Origin: Geotrypetes seraphini
Lineage: Eukaryota; Chordata; Amphibia; Gymnophiona; Dermophiidae
Reading direction: 5' to 3'
DNA length: 64,000 nt
Assembly: GCF_902459505.1 (NCBI RefSeq)
Contig: NC_047100.1
Span: 36,952,469 to 37,016,468, forward strand
Below, one piece after another: positions 1 to 11,600 of this stretch. Numbering within the stretch: the stretch's first letter is position 1; each line of letters opens with the position of its first letter. A program made the position numbers and the translations under genes. A model generated the notes under the pieces. That model made no database searches. It worked only from the letters and a program-made list of their open reading frames with translations, and had not been told where the DNA came from.

Positions 1-340
1 TGGGGGGCACTAAGGACACAGAACAGAGGCATTGGGCACTAAGGACATAGGAAGGAGGCACTGGGGGCACTAAGGACACGGGACAGAGGCACTGGGGGCA
101 CTAAGGACACAGGACAGAGGCCACTAAGGACATGGGAAGGAGGCACAGGGGGCACTAAAGATGTAGGAAGGGGTACTAAGGACATGGGAAGGAAGCACTG
201 GGATACTAAGGACATAGAAAAGGACACTAAGGACATAGGAAGGAGGCACTGACATAGGAAGGGGCACTGAGGCCACTAAGGACACAGAAAAGAGGCACTG
301 GGTGCACTAAGGACACAGGAAGGAGTCACTGAGAGACAGG
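1..340. repeat. Minisatellite, unit about 30 bp
   Basis: Imperfect head-to-tail copies of a unit like GGGCACTAAGGACACAGGA, with partial and shortened copies. It runs off the left end of the window. The short open frames in it are repeat artefacts. Confidence 0.85.
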
Positions 341-693
341 CAGGCATGGCGCAACAGAGAAATACAGAGGGCCAGGGAGACAGAGACAGAAAGAAAGATA
401 GACAGACAGACCGGGGTCAGGGAGAGACAGATAGAAAGAATGACAGACAGTGTCCAAGGAGAAAGAGACAAAGAACCCCCCTCCCCCCCCCCCCCAAAAA
501 AAAAAAAATAGACATCTACTCTAGCACCTGCTAATGTAACGGGCTAAAACACTAGTTATACATATATTTTCCTCATCATTTTCAGCTTATTTAAATTGTA
601 TGTTTATTTTCTCGCCCACGATTTATCTACAGGTTGATTTTTATTTTATTTTGCGATGTATTTGTGGATGTTTTCTGTGTTGCCTCACACTTA
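341..693. other. Purine-rich low complexity, then AT-rich spacer
   Basis: GACAGA-rich sequence ends in a C-run and an A-run near 484-508, followed by AT-rich unique-looking DNA. No gene signal is seen. Confidence 0.5.
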
Positions 694-868
694 CCCTCTC
701 TTTTATTAAACTGCGCTAGCAGTTTGTAGCGTGGTGAGCTGCGCTGAATGGCCCAGCGCAGCTGCTCCCGACACTCATATGAACTCTATGAGCGTCAGGA
801 ACAGCGCAGGCCATATAGCGTGGCTCTCTGCGCTAGAACCTGCTAGTGCAGTTTGACAGAAGAGGCCC
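694..868. mobile_element. Palindromic Harbinger-like MITE (degenerate)
   Basis: The left end CCCTCTCTTTTATTAAACTG is answered by CAGTTTGACAGAAGAGG on the right. The middle is a GC-rich self-complementary stretch around GAACTCTATGAGCGTC. It resembles the copy at 23346-23516. Confidence 0.55.
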
Positions 869-1639
869 CCAAGTCATTGAGATTTGTGTGTGTGATAGAG
901 GAAATATAAATTCCACTTGATAAAAGCGTCACTTTACCTGCAAAGGACTGCATAGCTGACATCGATAACTCAACTTTTCTGATATGAAAAGTGGAAGACT
1001 TGAAGTTCCATCTCAGGTCTTTTGGTACAGCTCATTCCACAGGGATAGTCCTCTTTCTGACAGCAGTGACTCTGGGCAACGGCCAGGGATGGATTTCCGA
1101 TGGCTGATCTGTGCCTAGAAGTGTCTTTTGCCATGACTTTAAAGAGGGAGCTGCATCTGCTTTCTCCTGCGCAGGTTTTAACCTGAACTATGGTTAATTG
1201 GAGGGGGTTCCCCACCCCCTTTATTTGGTTTTATAATTTTAATTTGTGAACCCCTTTGACTTCTATTACAGATATAACTCTGAACCGTACAGGACCCCAA
1301 AGTCTCACAGGATCCACTAGCTCCAGAAACTGATGAAAGCAGATACAAAGCTCTAATAGGAGGGAAAGCTCATACCATGCTGGGAGGAATAAAGATTAGA
1401 GCAGGAAGAGAAGGCAGTCAAAAATCAGCTTAGGGGCACGTGAGATGTGAAATGGAACCTCCCTCCGCCCCCAACACAGAGCTCTATTAATGGACCTCGC
1501 TCCTGCCTCGCAACATCGCCAGTGCCAAGACCTCTCTCTCACACACTGAGTTCTTCCAAAGCATCTCCTCCTATTCTAGTATACTTGCTTTGCCAACGCA
1601 CCTCCTTTCTGCTCTGCTGTTCCAATTCTGAGACCCTCA
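869..1639. other. Intergenic, nothing recognised
   Basis: Mixed-composition sequence. The 81-codon minus frame at 970-1215 has no recognisable domain, splice context or repeat match that I can see. Confidence 0.4.
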
Positions 1640-1684
1640 CACAGACAATTGGTCTGACCCAGTAAGGCTATTCTTATGTTCTTA
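1640..1684 (+). mobile_element. CR1 LINE 3'-end fragment
   Basis: GGTCTGACCCAGTAAGGCTA followed by TTCTTATGTTCTTA is the characteristic 3' terminus of vertebrate CR1 elements. Only the tail is obvious. Confidence 0.6.
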
Positions 1685-1729
1685 ACTTGCTGCAGAGGCC
1701 AACGGCAGCCTACTAGGTTTGCTCTGATA

Positions 1730-4700
1730 TTAGATATTAGAGGCAGATCTAGATATTGTTGCTATCACAGAGACATGGTTCAGTGAATCACATGGATGGG
1801 ATGCAAACATACCGGGATATAATCTTTTTAGGAAGGACAGAGATGGTCATAAAGGAGGAGGAGTAGCTCTCTATGTAAAGATCAATATCCAAGCGACCGA
1901 AATGCAAGGGACCTGGGGGAGAGGAAGAAGCGATATGGATTGCTCTGAAAAGAGAAGATGGAACTTCTATCTACGTGGGTGTAGTCTACAGACCTCCGAC
2001 TCAATCGCAGCAAATTGATAAGGATCTGATTGTGGATATCCAAAAGTTTGGAAGGAAAGAGGAGGTTCTGCTGTTGGGAGATTTCAACCTGCCGGATGCG
2101 GACTGGAATGTTCCGTCTGCGGAATCGGAAAGAAGTAGGGAGATTGTGGATGCCTTTCAAGAGGCTCTGCTCAGACAAAATGGTGACGGAACCCACAAGG
2201 GAAAAAGCGATATTGGATCTGGTCCTCACAAATGGAGAGAGTATCTCTAATGTTCGAGTGGGTGCTCACCTGGGTAGTAGCGATCATCAAACGGTTTGGT
2301 TTGATATAATGGCTAAAGTGGAGAGCGGGCCGCACGATACTTAAAGTCCTAGATTTCAAACGTACGGACTTTAATGCAATGGGAAAGTACCTGAAGAAAG
2401 AGCTGTTAGGATGGGAGGACATAAGAGAAGTGGAAAAGACAGTGGTCTAAGCTGAAAGGAGCGATAAAAATGGCTACGGACCTTTATGTGAAGAAAATCA
2501 ATAAAAACAAGAGAAAAAGGAAGCCGATATGGTTCTCCAACCTAGTGGCTGAGAAAATAAAGGCGAAAGAGTTGGCGTTCATGAAATATAAAAAAAACCC
2601 AAGAAGAGGAGAGCAGAAAGGACTACAGGGTGAAACTGAAAGAAGCCAAGAGAGAGATACGTTTGGCGAAGGCACAGGCGGAAGAACAAATGGCTAAAAA
2701 TGTAAAAAAGGGAGATAAAATTTTTTCAGATATATTAGTGAAAGGAGGAAGATAAAAAATGGAATTGCTAGGCTGAAAGATGCTGGGAACAAATATGTGG
2801 AGAGTGATGAGGAGAAAGCAAATGTGCTAAACAAATACTTCTGTTCTGTGTTCACAGAAGAAAATCCTGGAGAAGGACCGAGATTGTCTGGCAAAGTTAC
2901 ACGAGAAAATGGAGTAGATTCTGCGCCGTTCACGGAGGAGGGTGTTTATGAGCAACTTGAAAAACTGAAGGTGGACAAAGCGATGGGACCAGACGGGATC
3001 CATCCCAGGATACTAAGGGAGCTCAGAGAGGTTCTGGCGAGTCCTATTAAAGACTTGTTCAACAAATCTCTGGAGACGGGAGTGATTCCTGGGGATTGGA
3101 GGAGAGCGGATGTGGTCCCTATTCATAAAAGTGGTCACAGGGATGAAGCAGGAAACTACAGGCCGGTGAGCCTCACTTCAGTTGTTGGAAAAATAATGGA
3201 AATGTTGCTGAAAGAAAGGATAGTGTATTTCCTTGAATCTAATGGGTTACAGGATCCGAGGCAACATGGCTTTACAAAAGGTAAATCGTGCCAAACGAAC
3301 CTGATTGAATTTTTTGATTGGGTGACCAGAGAGCTGGATTGAGGACATATGCTAGATGTAATTTACTTGGATTTCAGCAAAGCCTTTGATACAGTTCCTC
3401 CTCATAAGAGGCTGTTGAACAAACTTGAAGGGCTGAAGTTAGGACCCAACGTGGTGAACTGGGTCAGAAACTGGCTGTCGGACAGACGCCAGAGGGTGGT
3501 GGTTAATGGAAGTCGCTCAAAGGAAGGAAAGGTGACTAGTGGAGTCCCTCAGGGTTCGGTGCTGGGGCCAATCCTGTTCAATATGTATGTAAGTGACATT
3601 GCTGAAGGGTTAGAAGGAAAAGTGTGCCTTTTTGCAGATGATACCAAGATTTGTAACAGAGTAGACACCGAAGAGGGAGTGGAAAATATGAAAAAGGATC
3701 TGCAAAAGTTAGAGGAATGGTCTAATGCCTGGCAACTAAAATTCAATGCAAAGAAATGCAGAGTAATGCATTTGGGGATTAATAATAGGAAGGAACCGTA
3801 TATGCTGGGAGGAGAGAAGCTGATATGCACGGACGGTGAGAGGGACCTTGGGGTGATAGTGTCCGAAGATCTAAAGGCGAAAAAACAGTGTGACAAGGCA
3901 GTGGCTGCTGCCAGAAGGATTCTGGGCTGTATAAAGAGAGGCGTAGTCAGTAGAAGGAAGAAGGTGTTGATGCCCCTGTACAGGTCATTGGTGAGGCCCC
4001 ACTTGGAGTATTGTGTTCAGTTTTGGAGACCGTATCTGGCGAAAGACATAAGAAGACTTGAGGCGGTCCAGAGGAGGGCGACGAAAATGATAGGAGGCTT
4101 GCGCCAGAAGACGTATGAGGAGAGACTGGAAGCCCTGAATATGTATACCCTAGAGGAAAGGAGAGACAGGGGAGATATGATTCAGACGTTCAAATACTTA
4201 AAGGGTATTAACGTAGAACAAAATATTTTCCAGAGAAAGGAAAATGGTAAAACCAGAGGACATAATTTGAGGTTGAGGGGTGGTAGATTCAGGGGCAATG
4301 TTAGGAAATTCTACTTTACGGAGAGGGTGGTGGATGCCTGGAACGCGCTCCCGAGAGAGGTGGTGGAGAGTAAAACTGTGACTGAGTTCAAAGAAGTGTG
4401 GGATGAACACAAAAGATTTAGAATCAGAAAATAATATTAAAGATTGAACTAGGCCAGTTACTGGGCAGACTTGTACGGTCTGTGTCTGTGCATGGCCGTT
4501 TGGAGGAGGATGGGCAGGGGAGGGCTTCAATGGCTGGGAGGGTGTAGATGGGCTGGAGTAAGTCTTAACAGAGATTTCGGCAGTTGAAACCCAAGCACAG
4601 TACCGGGTAAAGCTTTGGATTCTCGCCCAGAAATAGCTAAGAAGAAAAAAAAAAAAAAAATAATAATAACAATAATTTAAATTGAATCAGATTGGGCAGA

Positions 4701-4757
4701 CTGGATGGACCATTCGGGTCTTTATCTGCCGTCATCTACTATGTTACTATGTTACTC
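1730..4757 (+). mobile_element. CR1/L2-type LINE, near complete ORF2, decayed
   Basis: Apurinic-type endonuclease motifs (ITETWF, then GGGVALYVK) begin near 1745 and are spread over more than one frame. Reverse transcriptase follows at 2797-4434. The 3' UTR ends with GGATGGACCATTCGGGTCTT and octamer-like repeats ACTATGTTACTATGTTACT, a CR1/L2-style tail without a long poly(A). It is 5' truncated or diverged before about 1730, so no ORF1 is visible. The endonuclease part has frameshifts and the RT frame has one in-frame TGA at 3340-3342. Confidence 0.88.
2797..4434 (+). pseudogene. CR1/L2-type LINE reverse transcriptase (interrupted)
   Basis: One frame covers 2797-4434 with a single TGA at 3340-3342. 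RT landmarks in order are KAMGPDGIHPRIL, YLDFSKAFDTV, GVPQGSVLGPILFNMYVSDI and the catalytic FADD at 3631-3642. The C-terminal region contains RRDRGDMIQTFKYLKGI and WNALPREVV, typical of the CR1/L2 group. It is a LINE remnant, not a host gene. Confidence 0.9.
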
Positions 4758-6030
4758 TGCAGGCTGCCTTAATTAGCTTTAAAGAATAGTCCTCGATAAG
4801 CAGCGGTCACAGCGTGGAAGATGGCTTCTCTTGCTGGGTGTGGGAAGCAACTAAGATAAGGCCCCGCCTGTCACAAGGGCCCCAGCGGAATTGGGATTGC
4901 CATAGAGACACTGGATCTGGACACTGGGGGGGGGGGGGGGGTAGAGAGACAGAAAAAGACCTTGAGGAGGGACGGGAAAGCAGACTTGAACCAAAAGGGA
5001 GGGGGAAGACAGGGCAGATGCTGGACTAGAGGCGGTAGATAGGGGAAACACCCTGAACCGAGGAGAGAGAGATGCCAGGCCCTGGAGAGGGGGAAGACAG
5101 AGTGAGAGAGACAGAAAGACCTGGATCAAAGGTGGGAAGACTCAAATGTTAGAAGGAAGATAGAGAGAGGGAGAAACCTGTAACAAAGAGGCAGAAGAGA
5201 GGGCAGATGTTGGACTTAGGGGTGTATAGAGGGAGAGACTGCAGAGAGGTGGAAAGATTCTGGACCAGGGAGGGAGGAAGGAAGAGAGAGGTAGAGAAAG
5301 GAGAACAAATGCTAGACATTGGGAGGGGGGTGTTGTAATCAGAAGAAAGACAGAGAGAGATAGGCCTGAACCAAAGGGGAAAGACAGGAGGCAGATGCTG
5401 GGCTATGGGAGGTGCAGACAGAAGAGACAGAGGGAGAGAGACCCTGAGAAAGAACAGAGAGATGCAAGATCATAATAGAGGAGGGAGAGAAAGGGAGACA
5501 TGTTGCCAATAGGGGTGGAAGAGGGAGGAAGAAAAGTTGGACTCATGGAGGGACAGAGAGAAATGTTGGTTGGGGGAAGGGAATGCACAGTCCATAAGGA
5601 ATTCCTCCCAGAAACTAATTAAATCACCAGACAACAAAGGTAGGAAAAATGTTTTTATTTTAAATTTAGTGATCGAAATGTGTCAGTTTTGAGAATTTAT
5701 AATCTGCTGTCTATTCTTCTATAGTTGATACTGAGGTGACATTACATATTTTAAAGGCATCTGCCTTGACCTCTTTGAAAAATAAATCAAATATAAATGA
5801 TAATTAACATTTTCTCTGCATACAGTGTGCTTTGTGGGTTTTTTAAAATTTTGTAGTTACCATTATGAATTAATACATGAAAAATGAATGGAAGAAATTG
5901 CATTACAAGTACTATTATAATGGGGGTGGGGTCAGGGGCGGAGCTTGGGCTGGAGTATTTGGTTGGTATTTGTTAGACTTGAAGAAGTTGAGAAACACTG
6001 GTCTAGGTGACTATGGAGTTCACTCAGTTA
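4758..6030. other. Purine-rich low-complexity tract and spacer
   Basis: 4900-5590 is GGAGA/GACAGA-rich with a 20-base G run near 4926. The remainder to 6030 is AT-rich. Long frames here follow from base bias; no gene is supported. Confidence 0.5.
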
Positions 6031-6135
6031 GGGCCCCTTTTACAAAGCAATTCTCCCATGGCAAATGCACCAAAGTCCATTCAATTCCTATGGGCTTCAG
6101 TGCATTTGCTGTGGCAGAATTGTTATAAGGAGCCC
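6031..6135. mobile_element. Harbinger-like MITE
   Basis: Termini GGGCCCCTTTTACAAAGC and GTTATAAGGAGCCC are flanked by TTA on the left and TAA on the right. The inside is self-complementary (ATGGCAAATGCAC against AGTGCATTTGCTGTGG). Confidence 0.6.
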
Positions 6136-7089
6136 TAAGGCAGGCATTAGATTCAATATGAGTTTGAAGTTGGTTGAATACCACTCAAGTACGGTAGTTT
6201 TGAAAGAAATGGAAGGTTTGATACTGGCCAGTAGTTATTTGGAATAAGAGGATCTGCATTACTTTTTTTCAAGGGTGGCTTAAACGCTACTGGAACACTT
6301 AAAAGGAAGTCATATTGAGCATTGGAAAATAATAATTAATAAATTAAAATAGGGCACATTTCATTTTCCCCGCCACCAAATTTCCCCGTCCCACCCCACC
6401 TGGCTGGAAAACATTTCTGGGGAGAACACTGTATTAGATCATTTTTTTTTTTTTGCTGTTGGTGGTGTTTAATTAATTTTCTAAGACTCAATGGAATAGA
6501 TTTGACAGATAGTTTTAATAGATTTTTACTTCCAAAATACAAGGCAAGAAAAGGTGAACATTTTTGGAAAAGAATGAAGATTTTATATAGTCACTGGAGT
6601 TCTGGACTTTAAAAAAAAACACCTACATAATCGGTGAAAGGCAGTGCAATGACTCAATCATTGCCTTCTGGTCATATTTATTGAGATAAAAAAAAATTAT
6701 ACATAATCATTCAGACTAGTTTGTTTCGTAAAACAAAGATGTGATGTTAAAACATTCTTTAACATGTTTTAAATGAAAAAAAAAAAATGATTAAACAATC
6801 CGCTGAAAGATAATCAAATTATTCTGTACCTAACAGTAAAGCAGTTTATGCTCAATGGTGACATACACAGCAGAGGTTTGTCATTTTAATATACAGTATT
6901 TGTCTAAAATGCAATACATATTTTGTATTTGCAACAGGATATTTGAACTGGCAGGATGAAACAGCACACTGTAACCACTAACTAATGATCTAACACTTAA
7001 ACTGTCTTATTCCTAATTTTACTGATTGTAAAATATACTACTTCACTGCCACACCACACCATTTCACTGCCACAAGTCCGAACAATAAA
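6136..7089. other. AT-rich intergenic, nothing recognised
   Basis: Contains A/T homopolymers and no coherent coding frame or repeat boundary that I can support. Confidence 0.4.
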
Positions 7090-7275
7090 GGTCCTTTTAC
7101 AAAGCAGCAACAAAATCTGGCCTTGGTGCAACCTTATGAGGATCTTTCCTGTGCATTTAAGCTATTTTTACCACAGCCATAATTGGCCAATATTCTTTTT
7201 TTTTTTTTGCATTAATGGTGCCATTAAAAAAAAAAATTGCAACTACCCATCTAATGCAGCTTGGTAAAAAGGCTC
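7090..7275. mobile_element. Possible Harbinger-like MITE (degenerate)
   Basis: The left end GGTCCTTTTACAAAGCAGC and the right end GCAGCTTGGTAAAAAGGCTC fit the CTTTTACTAAGC terminal motif of the family. The flanking triplet is unclear. Confidence 0.35.
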
Positions 7276-7353
7276 TATAGTACGTGACAGCAAATAAAGA
7301 CCAGTATGGTCCATTTAGTCTACCCACTCCATGCAGGTTGCAGCCCTCTATGC

Positions 7354-7548
7354 CACTGGTTCCCAACCCTGTCCTGGAGGACCACCAGGCCAATCGGGTT
7401 TTCAGGCTAGCCCTAATGAATATGCATGGAGCAGATTTGTATGCCTCTCACTTCCATTATATGCAAATCTCTCTCATGCATATTCATTAGGGCTAGCCCG
7501 AAAACCGATTGGCCTGGTGGTCCTCCAGGACAGGGTTGGGAACCACTG
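7354..7548. mobile_element. hAT MITE (type 1: TIR CAGTGGTTCCCAACCC)
   Basis: A 195-bp nearly perfect palindrome. The left TIR is CACTGGTTCCCAACCC and the right end GGGTTGGGAACCACTG. It is flanked by the perfect 8-bp duplication CTCTATGC at 7346-7353 and 7549-7556. Too short to encode a transposase. Confidence 0.9.
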
Positions 7549-7556
7549 CTCTATGC

Positions 7557-7918
7557 CTTGTTTCAAAAAGTGAAGAAATGCACCCAGGCTTTTAAGGCCA
7601 AAGCAAATGCTACAAGGCTGCTGTGGGAAGAAAGCAAAATAAGCCCAGGCTTGAGCAATTCAGCTCTCTTCTTGATTTGCAGAGGGAGAAGAAAACCTAT
7701 CTTGGTGCTCTCCTCCGTTTTAGCTCTTATAAGGAAATTCAAGAGAAACAAACAAAGAAAAATGTGATAGTCAGTGTGTGATCCCTTCTATGTCTTAGCT
7801 GCCCTCTATGGAAGGATTTATACACAATCCTTAACCAAGGTGCCTTCAAAGAAAAAGCAGATAAAGGAGGAAGGAGACAGAAAATATAAAATGTGTTAGT
7901 TTTCAAACAAGTTGCAAA
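7557..7918. other. Intergenic spacer downstream of SPCS1
   Basis: Mixed-composition DNA between two MITEs. No gene or repeat is recognised. Confidence 0.35.
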
Positions 7919-7926
7919 CACTAGAG

Positions 7927-8120
7927 CAGAGCTGCCCAAGTCCGATCCTCGAGATCTACAGGCAGGCCAGGTTTTCTGGATATCCACAATGAATATGCAT
8001 GAGAGAGATTTGCCTGCACAGCTTTCTTGGTATGCAAAACTCTTTCATGCATGTTCATTGTGGATATCCTGAAAACCTGGCCTGCCAGTAGGTCTTGAGG
8101 ACTGGACTTGGGCAGCCCTG
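7927..8120. mobile_element. hAT MITE (type 2: TIR CAGRGCTGCCCAAGTCC)
   Basis: A 194-bp palindromic element with ends CAGAGCTGCCCAAGTCC and GGACTTGGGCAGCCCTG. It is flanked by CACTAGAG at 7919-7926 and 8121-8128. The interior TATCCACAATGAATATGCAT is mirrored on the right side. Confidence 0.88.
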
Positions 8121-8128
8121 CACTAGAG

Positions 8129-8324
8129 CAGTAGTTCCCAACCTTGTCCTGGAGGACCACCAGGCCAGTCGGGTTTTCAGGATAGTCCTAATGAATATGC
8201 ATGGAGCTGATTTGCATGCCTGGCACCTCCATTATATGCAGATCTCTCTCGTGCATATTCATTAGGGCGATCCTGAAAACCCGACTGGCCTGGTGGTCCT
8301 CCAGGAGAGGGTTGGGAACCAATG
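8129..8324. mobile_element. hAT MITE (type 1) abutting the type 2 copy
   Basis: Same family as 7354-7548. Its flanking octamer is CACTAGAG on both sides (8121-8128, 8325-8332), the same octamer that flanks the neighbouring type 2 element, so the two share one copy of it. Confidence 0.9.
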
Positions 8325-8406
8325 CACTAGAGTATTTGCTTGGCGAGTGCTTTTGCCCAAAACTGAGAAAGAAAAAGGAGAAAAAAAAGCAAGCAAACTG
8401 TTCTAA

Positions 8407-8412
8407 TTTATT
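8407..8412 (-). terminator. SPCS1: SPCS1 poly(A) signal candidate
   Basis: AATAAA read on the minus strand, 111 bp after the SPCS1 stop codon. It is the first canonical hexamer I see in the 3' UTR, so transcript cleavage near 8385-8395 is expected. Confidence 0.6.
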
Positions 8413-8522
8413 TCACAAGTCTGGGCTTATCCTTGTAGACATCAGTTAAGTACATGTACCAGTGTGGTACTGTCAGTGGAACCAATATCAAACTTTGAAA
8501 CGTCACATACAGTAACGGGATG

Positions 8523-8642
8523 CTATTTGTGCTTCTTGGACTTTTTATCCACTTGTCTCTTATCGTCTCCTGCTCCCGAGTCTTGAACATGGAGCCATTT
8601 TAGTGGATGTCGTCGGTACAAAGGCCAAGGTGGAAGGGTGAG
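8523..8642 (-). CDS. SPCS1: SPCS1 coding exon 4 with stop
   Basis: Encodes 39 residues from [17 protein letters not shown] to KSKKHK and then TAG. The acceptor is TTCTTATTAAG. The basic C-terminal tail is slightly shorter than the human one. Confidence 0.92.
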   Translation of the reverse strand, partial: LTLPPWPLYRRHPLKWLHVQDSGAGDDKRQVDKKSKKHK

Positions 8643-11600
8643 CTTAATAAGAAAAACAAAGAACCAAACGGTCACGTCATAGAAAACGAACTGCTTGTGA
8701 AAAATATTACAAAATCCTTCCTAATGGAACTAGAGAAAAAAATGCTTACAAAATACGGAACTGGTCTGACTCAGTATGATGACTATACTTATCTTCTTAT
8801 TCACATTACATTGCAAAGGCCAGATGACTTCAACCATTTAGAAAAGGTCTAGACCAGTGGTTCCCAACCCTGTCCTGGAGGACCACCAGGCCAGTCGGGT
8901 CGAGAGAGATTTACATATAATTGAAGTGAAAGGCATGCAAATCTGCCCCAATCATATTCATTAGGGCTATCCCAAAAACCCGACTGGCCTGGTGGTCCTC
9001 CAGGACAGGGTTGGGAGTATTAGCACTCCTTGGCTCTCTGACAAGCAGCCAAGCTTCCTGCCTTCAAGATTAAATTTATGTGATTGAAGTAGAGAGTTGC
9101 GCGGGGACAGAAATCCCACCCGTCCCCACTCGTCCCCGCCAAAGTCCCACCCGTCCCCACACGTCCCCGTGAGGAATCCCACCCGTCCCCACCCGTCCCC
9201 GTGAGGAATCCCTCCGTCCCCACCCGTCCCCGCGAGGAATCCCCTCCGTCCCCGCCCGTCCATATAAACTTCAGAAATAGTTATTTCATTTAATTATGCT
9301 ACTGAATTAAAGGCTCTGGTAGAAACCATTTACAAATAAGCAAAAAGACTTTATTAATTTGAAAATATTAATTGGGAAGAATACATACTTTGCAAATGGG
9401 TTTCTACCAGAGCCTCTAATGTTTATAAATTTTTATCAACACAACTAATATACTACTTTATCCTGAAGCAAAATAAAAAAAAAGAAATATAATTCTTTTC
9501 CTACCTTTGTTGCCTGGTTTCTGCTTTCCTCATGTTCTCATTCAATTCCTTCCATCCACTGTCTCTCTTCCTTCTGCATCTTCCATTTGCTCTGTTACTG
9601 TGCCTCTCCCTTTCTTCCCCCTTCCAAATTGGTCTGGCACCCATCTTCTTCTCTCCGCTCCCCCCATAGTCTGGCATCTGTCTTCTTCCCTGCCAGCGTC
9701 TTCTCCCTACTCTCTCTTCCCCATTTCCTTTCAGCGTCCTTCTCCCCCCATCTTCCCCATGTCCTGTCAGCGTCCTTCTCCCCCCTCTGTCTTCCACATG
9801 TGCTTTCAGTGTCCTTCTCCCCCCTCTGCTTCCCCATGTCCTTTCAGCGTCCTTCTCCCTCTCTGTCTTCCCCATGGCCTTTCAGCGTCCTTCTCCACCC
9901 CCCCCCCGTCTTCCCCATGTCCTTTCAGCGTCCTTCTCCACCCCTTTGTCTTCCCCATGTGCTTTCAGCATCCTTCTCCCCCATCTGTCTTCCACAAGTG
10001 CTTTCAGAGTCCTTCCCCCCCCCGCCCTTCCCATGGCCTTTCAGGGTCCTTCTCCACCCCTTTATCTTCCCCATGTCCTTTCAGCGTCCTTCTCCACCCC
10101 TTTGTCTTCCCCATGTGCTTTCAGCATCCTTCTCCCCCCTCTTCCACAAGTGCTTTCAGAGTCCTTCCCTCCACCCCCCCGCCCTTCCCATGGCCTTTCA
10201 GCGTCCTTCTCCACCCCTTTGTATTCCCCCATGTGCTTTCAGCGTCCTTCTCCCTCCTCTGTCTTCAAGTGCTTTCAGCGTCCTTCTCCCCCCCCTCCTT
10301 CTCTACCGCCCCGGGTGCAGCACAGCCGGCCAGGTCCCCTTACTTTTGTGGCACTTCCCCGACCGACTGACAACAGCCCCGGTCCGACAAACCTCCCTGC
10401 CCTTAACTGCGAATCTAAATTACCTTATTACAGCTGCTGTATACAGCTGCTGTAAGAAGATAATTTAGATTCGCGGCTACAGGGCAGGGAGGATTGTCGG
10501 ACCGGGGCTGTTGTCAGTCGGTCGGGGAAGTGCCACAAAAGTAAGGGGACCTGGCCGGCTGTGCTGCAACCGGGGCGGGGTGTGGCGGGGCGGACCGCCC
10601 CGTCCCTTGGTAGCCACTCGAACCGCGAGGATACTCTCCTCCTTACCTGCACTGCCTGCAGCACAGAGCCAAACGGAAGTCTTCCCGACTCAGTCGCGCG
10701 GCTCTTCTCTCTACCTTCTCTGCTTGCAGCACAGAGCCGAACGGAAGTCTTCCCGACGTCAGCGCTGACGTCGGAGGGAGGGAGGGCTTTAAGCTTTAAG
10801 CCCTCCGACGTAAGCGCTGACGTCGGGAAGACTTCCGTTCGGCTCTGTGCTGCAAGCAGAGAAGGTAGAGAGAAGAGTACATCCAGCCCCGCAGGAACCC
10901 CGCGACCCTCGGAGGCGTCCCCACGGGATCCCCGCGACCCTAGGGGGCGTCCCCACGGGATCCCCGCGACCCAAAGGGGGAACCCGCGGGATGCCCGCGG
11001 GTCCTGTGGGATTCCCGTCGTCCCCGTTCCCGTGCAGCTCTCTAGATTGAAGAAGCTCAAGTGTCTCTTACCAAGCATGAAAGAGCAAATCCAGCCATAA
11101 CTATGTAGACAGTCCAGCCAAACTGCTCAATGATATAGCCATAGATAAATCCAATCACCTACAAGAAACAATGTAGCCTGTTAATATCACAACACAACAA
11201 GCTGTAGAGAAGAAGAGCGGGAGAACAATACTTACAGCAGAGACAAGAATGATGCCTTGGAATATCTGTTCTGCCAGTTTTTGGCCCTTATAATCCTGTC
11301 AAATATAAAAAGAAAGTCATTACAGGAAAAATTCTAAACTTTCCTTTACATATACCTCCAAACACTTTGCCCCTCAAAATCATTATAAAGTCGTATTTTT
11401 ACATACTTTCCCCTTCTTTTGCGAACGCATAGCGTGGGTGTTATTGCTGGCAGCAGTGGTAACTGTTCTCACACTCATAGAATGCCTATGAGGTCGGAGC
11501 AGTTACCGTCGCTGCCGGCGTTAAAACCGTGCAGCGGTGAATGGCCTTGTCTCCACAGTTAAAGGAGGGATCGTGTGCGGTCACCGATCGCGCTCCCTCC

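Larger units (their letters stand above)
9090..11044. mobile_element. Large non-autonomous hAT element with internal palindromes
   Basis: The left end is TAGAGAGTTGCGCGGGGACA and the right end, read inward, TAGAGAGCTGCACGGGAACG. Both are flanked by the 8-bp duplication GATTGAAG (9082-9089 and 11045-11052). Inside are GC-rich CGTCCCC-type subterminal repeats at both ends, a CT-rich tandem array of 40-42 bp units at about 9685-10290, and two long palindromes centred near 10444 and 10797. No transposase frame is visible. Sits in SPCS1 intron 3. Confidence 0.85.

Noticed and set aside
970-1215. An 81-codon minus frame
   Set aside because: No recognisable domain, splice context or repeat relation; within the length expected by chance.
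2484-2675. Hydrophobic minus-strand frame opposite the CR1-type LINE
   Set aside because: It is the shadow of an A-rich linker region of the LINE on the plus strand.
9501-10468. Overlapping frames of 190-290 codons on both strands
   Set aside because: They follow a CT-rich tandem repeat lacking stops, inside a transposon. The peptides are low complexity ([12 protein letters not shown]-like) and unrelated to any family.
10428-11100. Frames of 180-216 codons across the palindromes
   Set aside because: GC-rich inverted repeats keep several frames open on both strands. No domain is visible and they lie within the hAT element.
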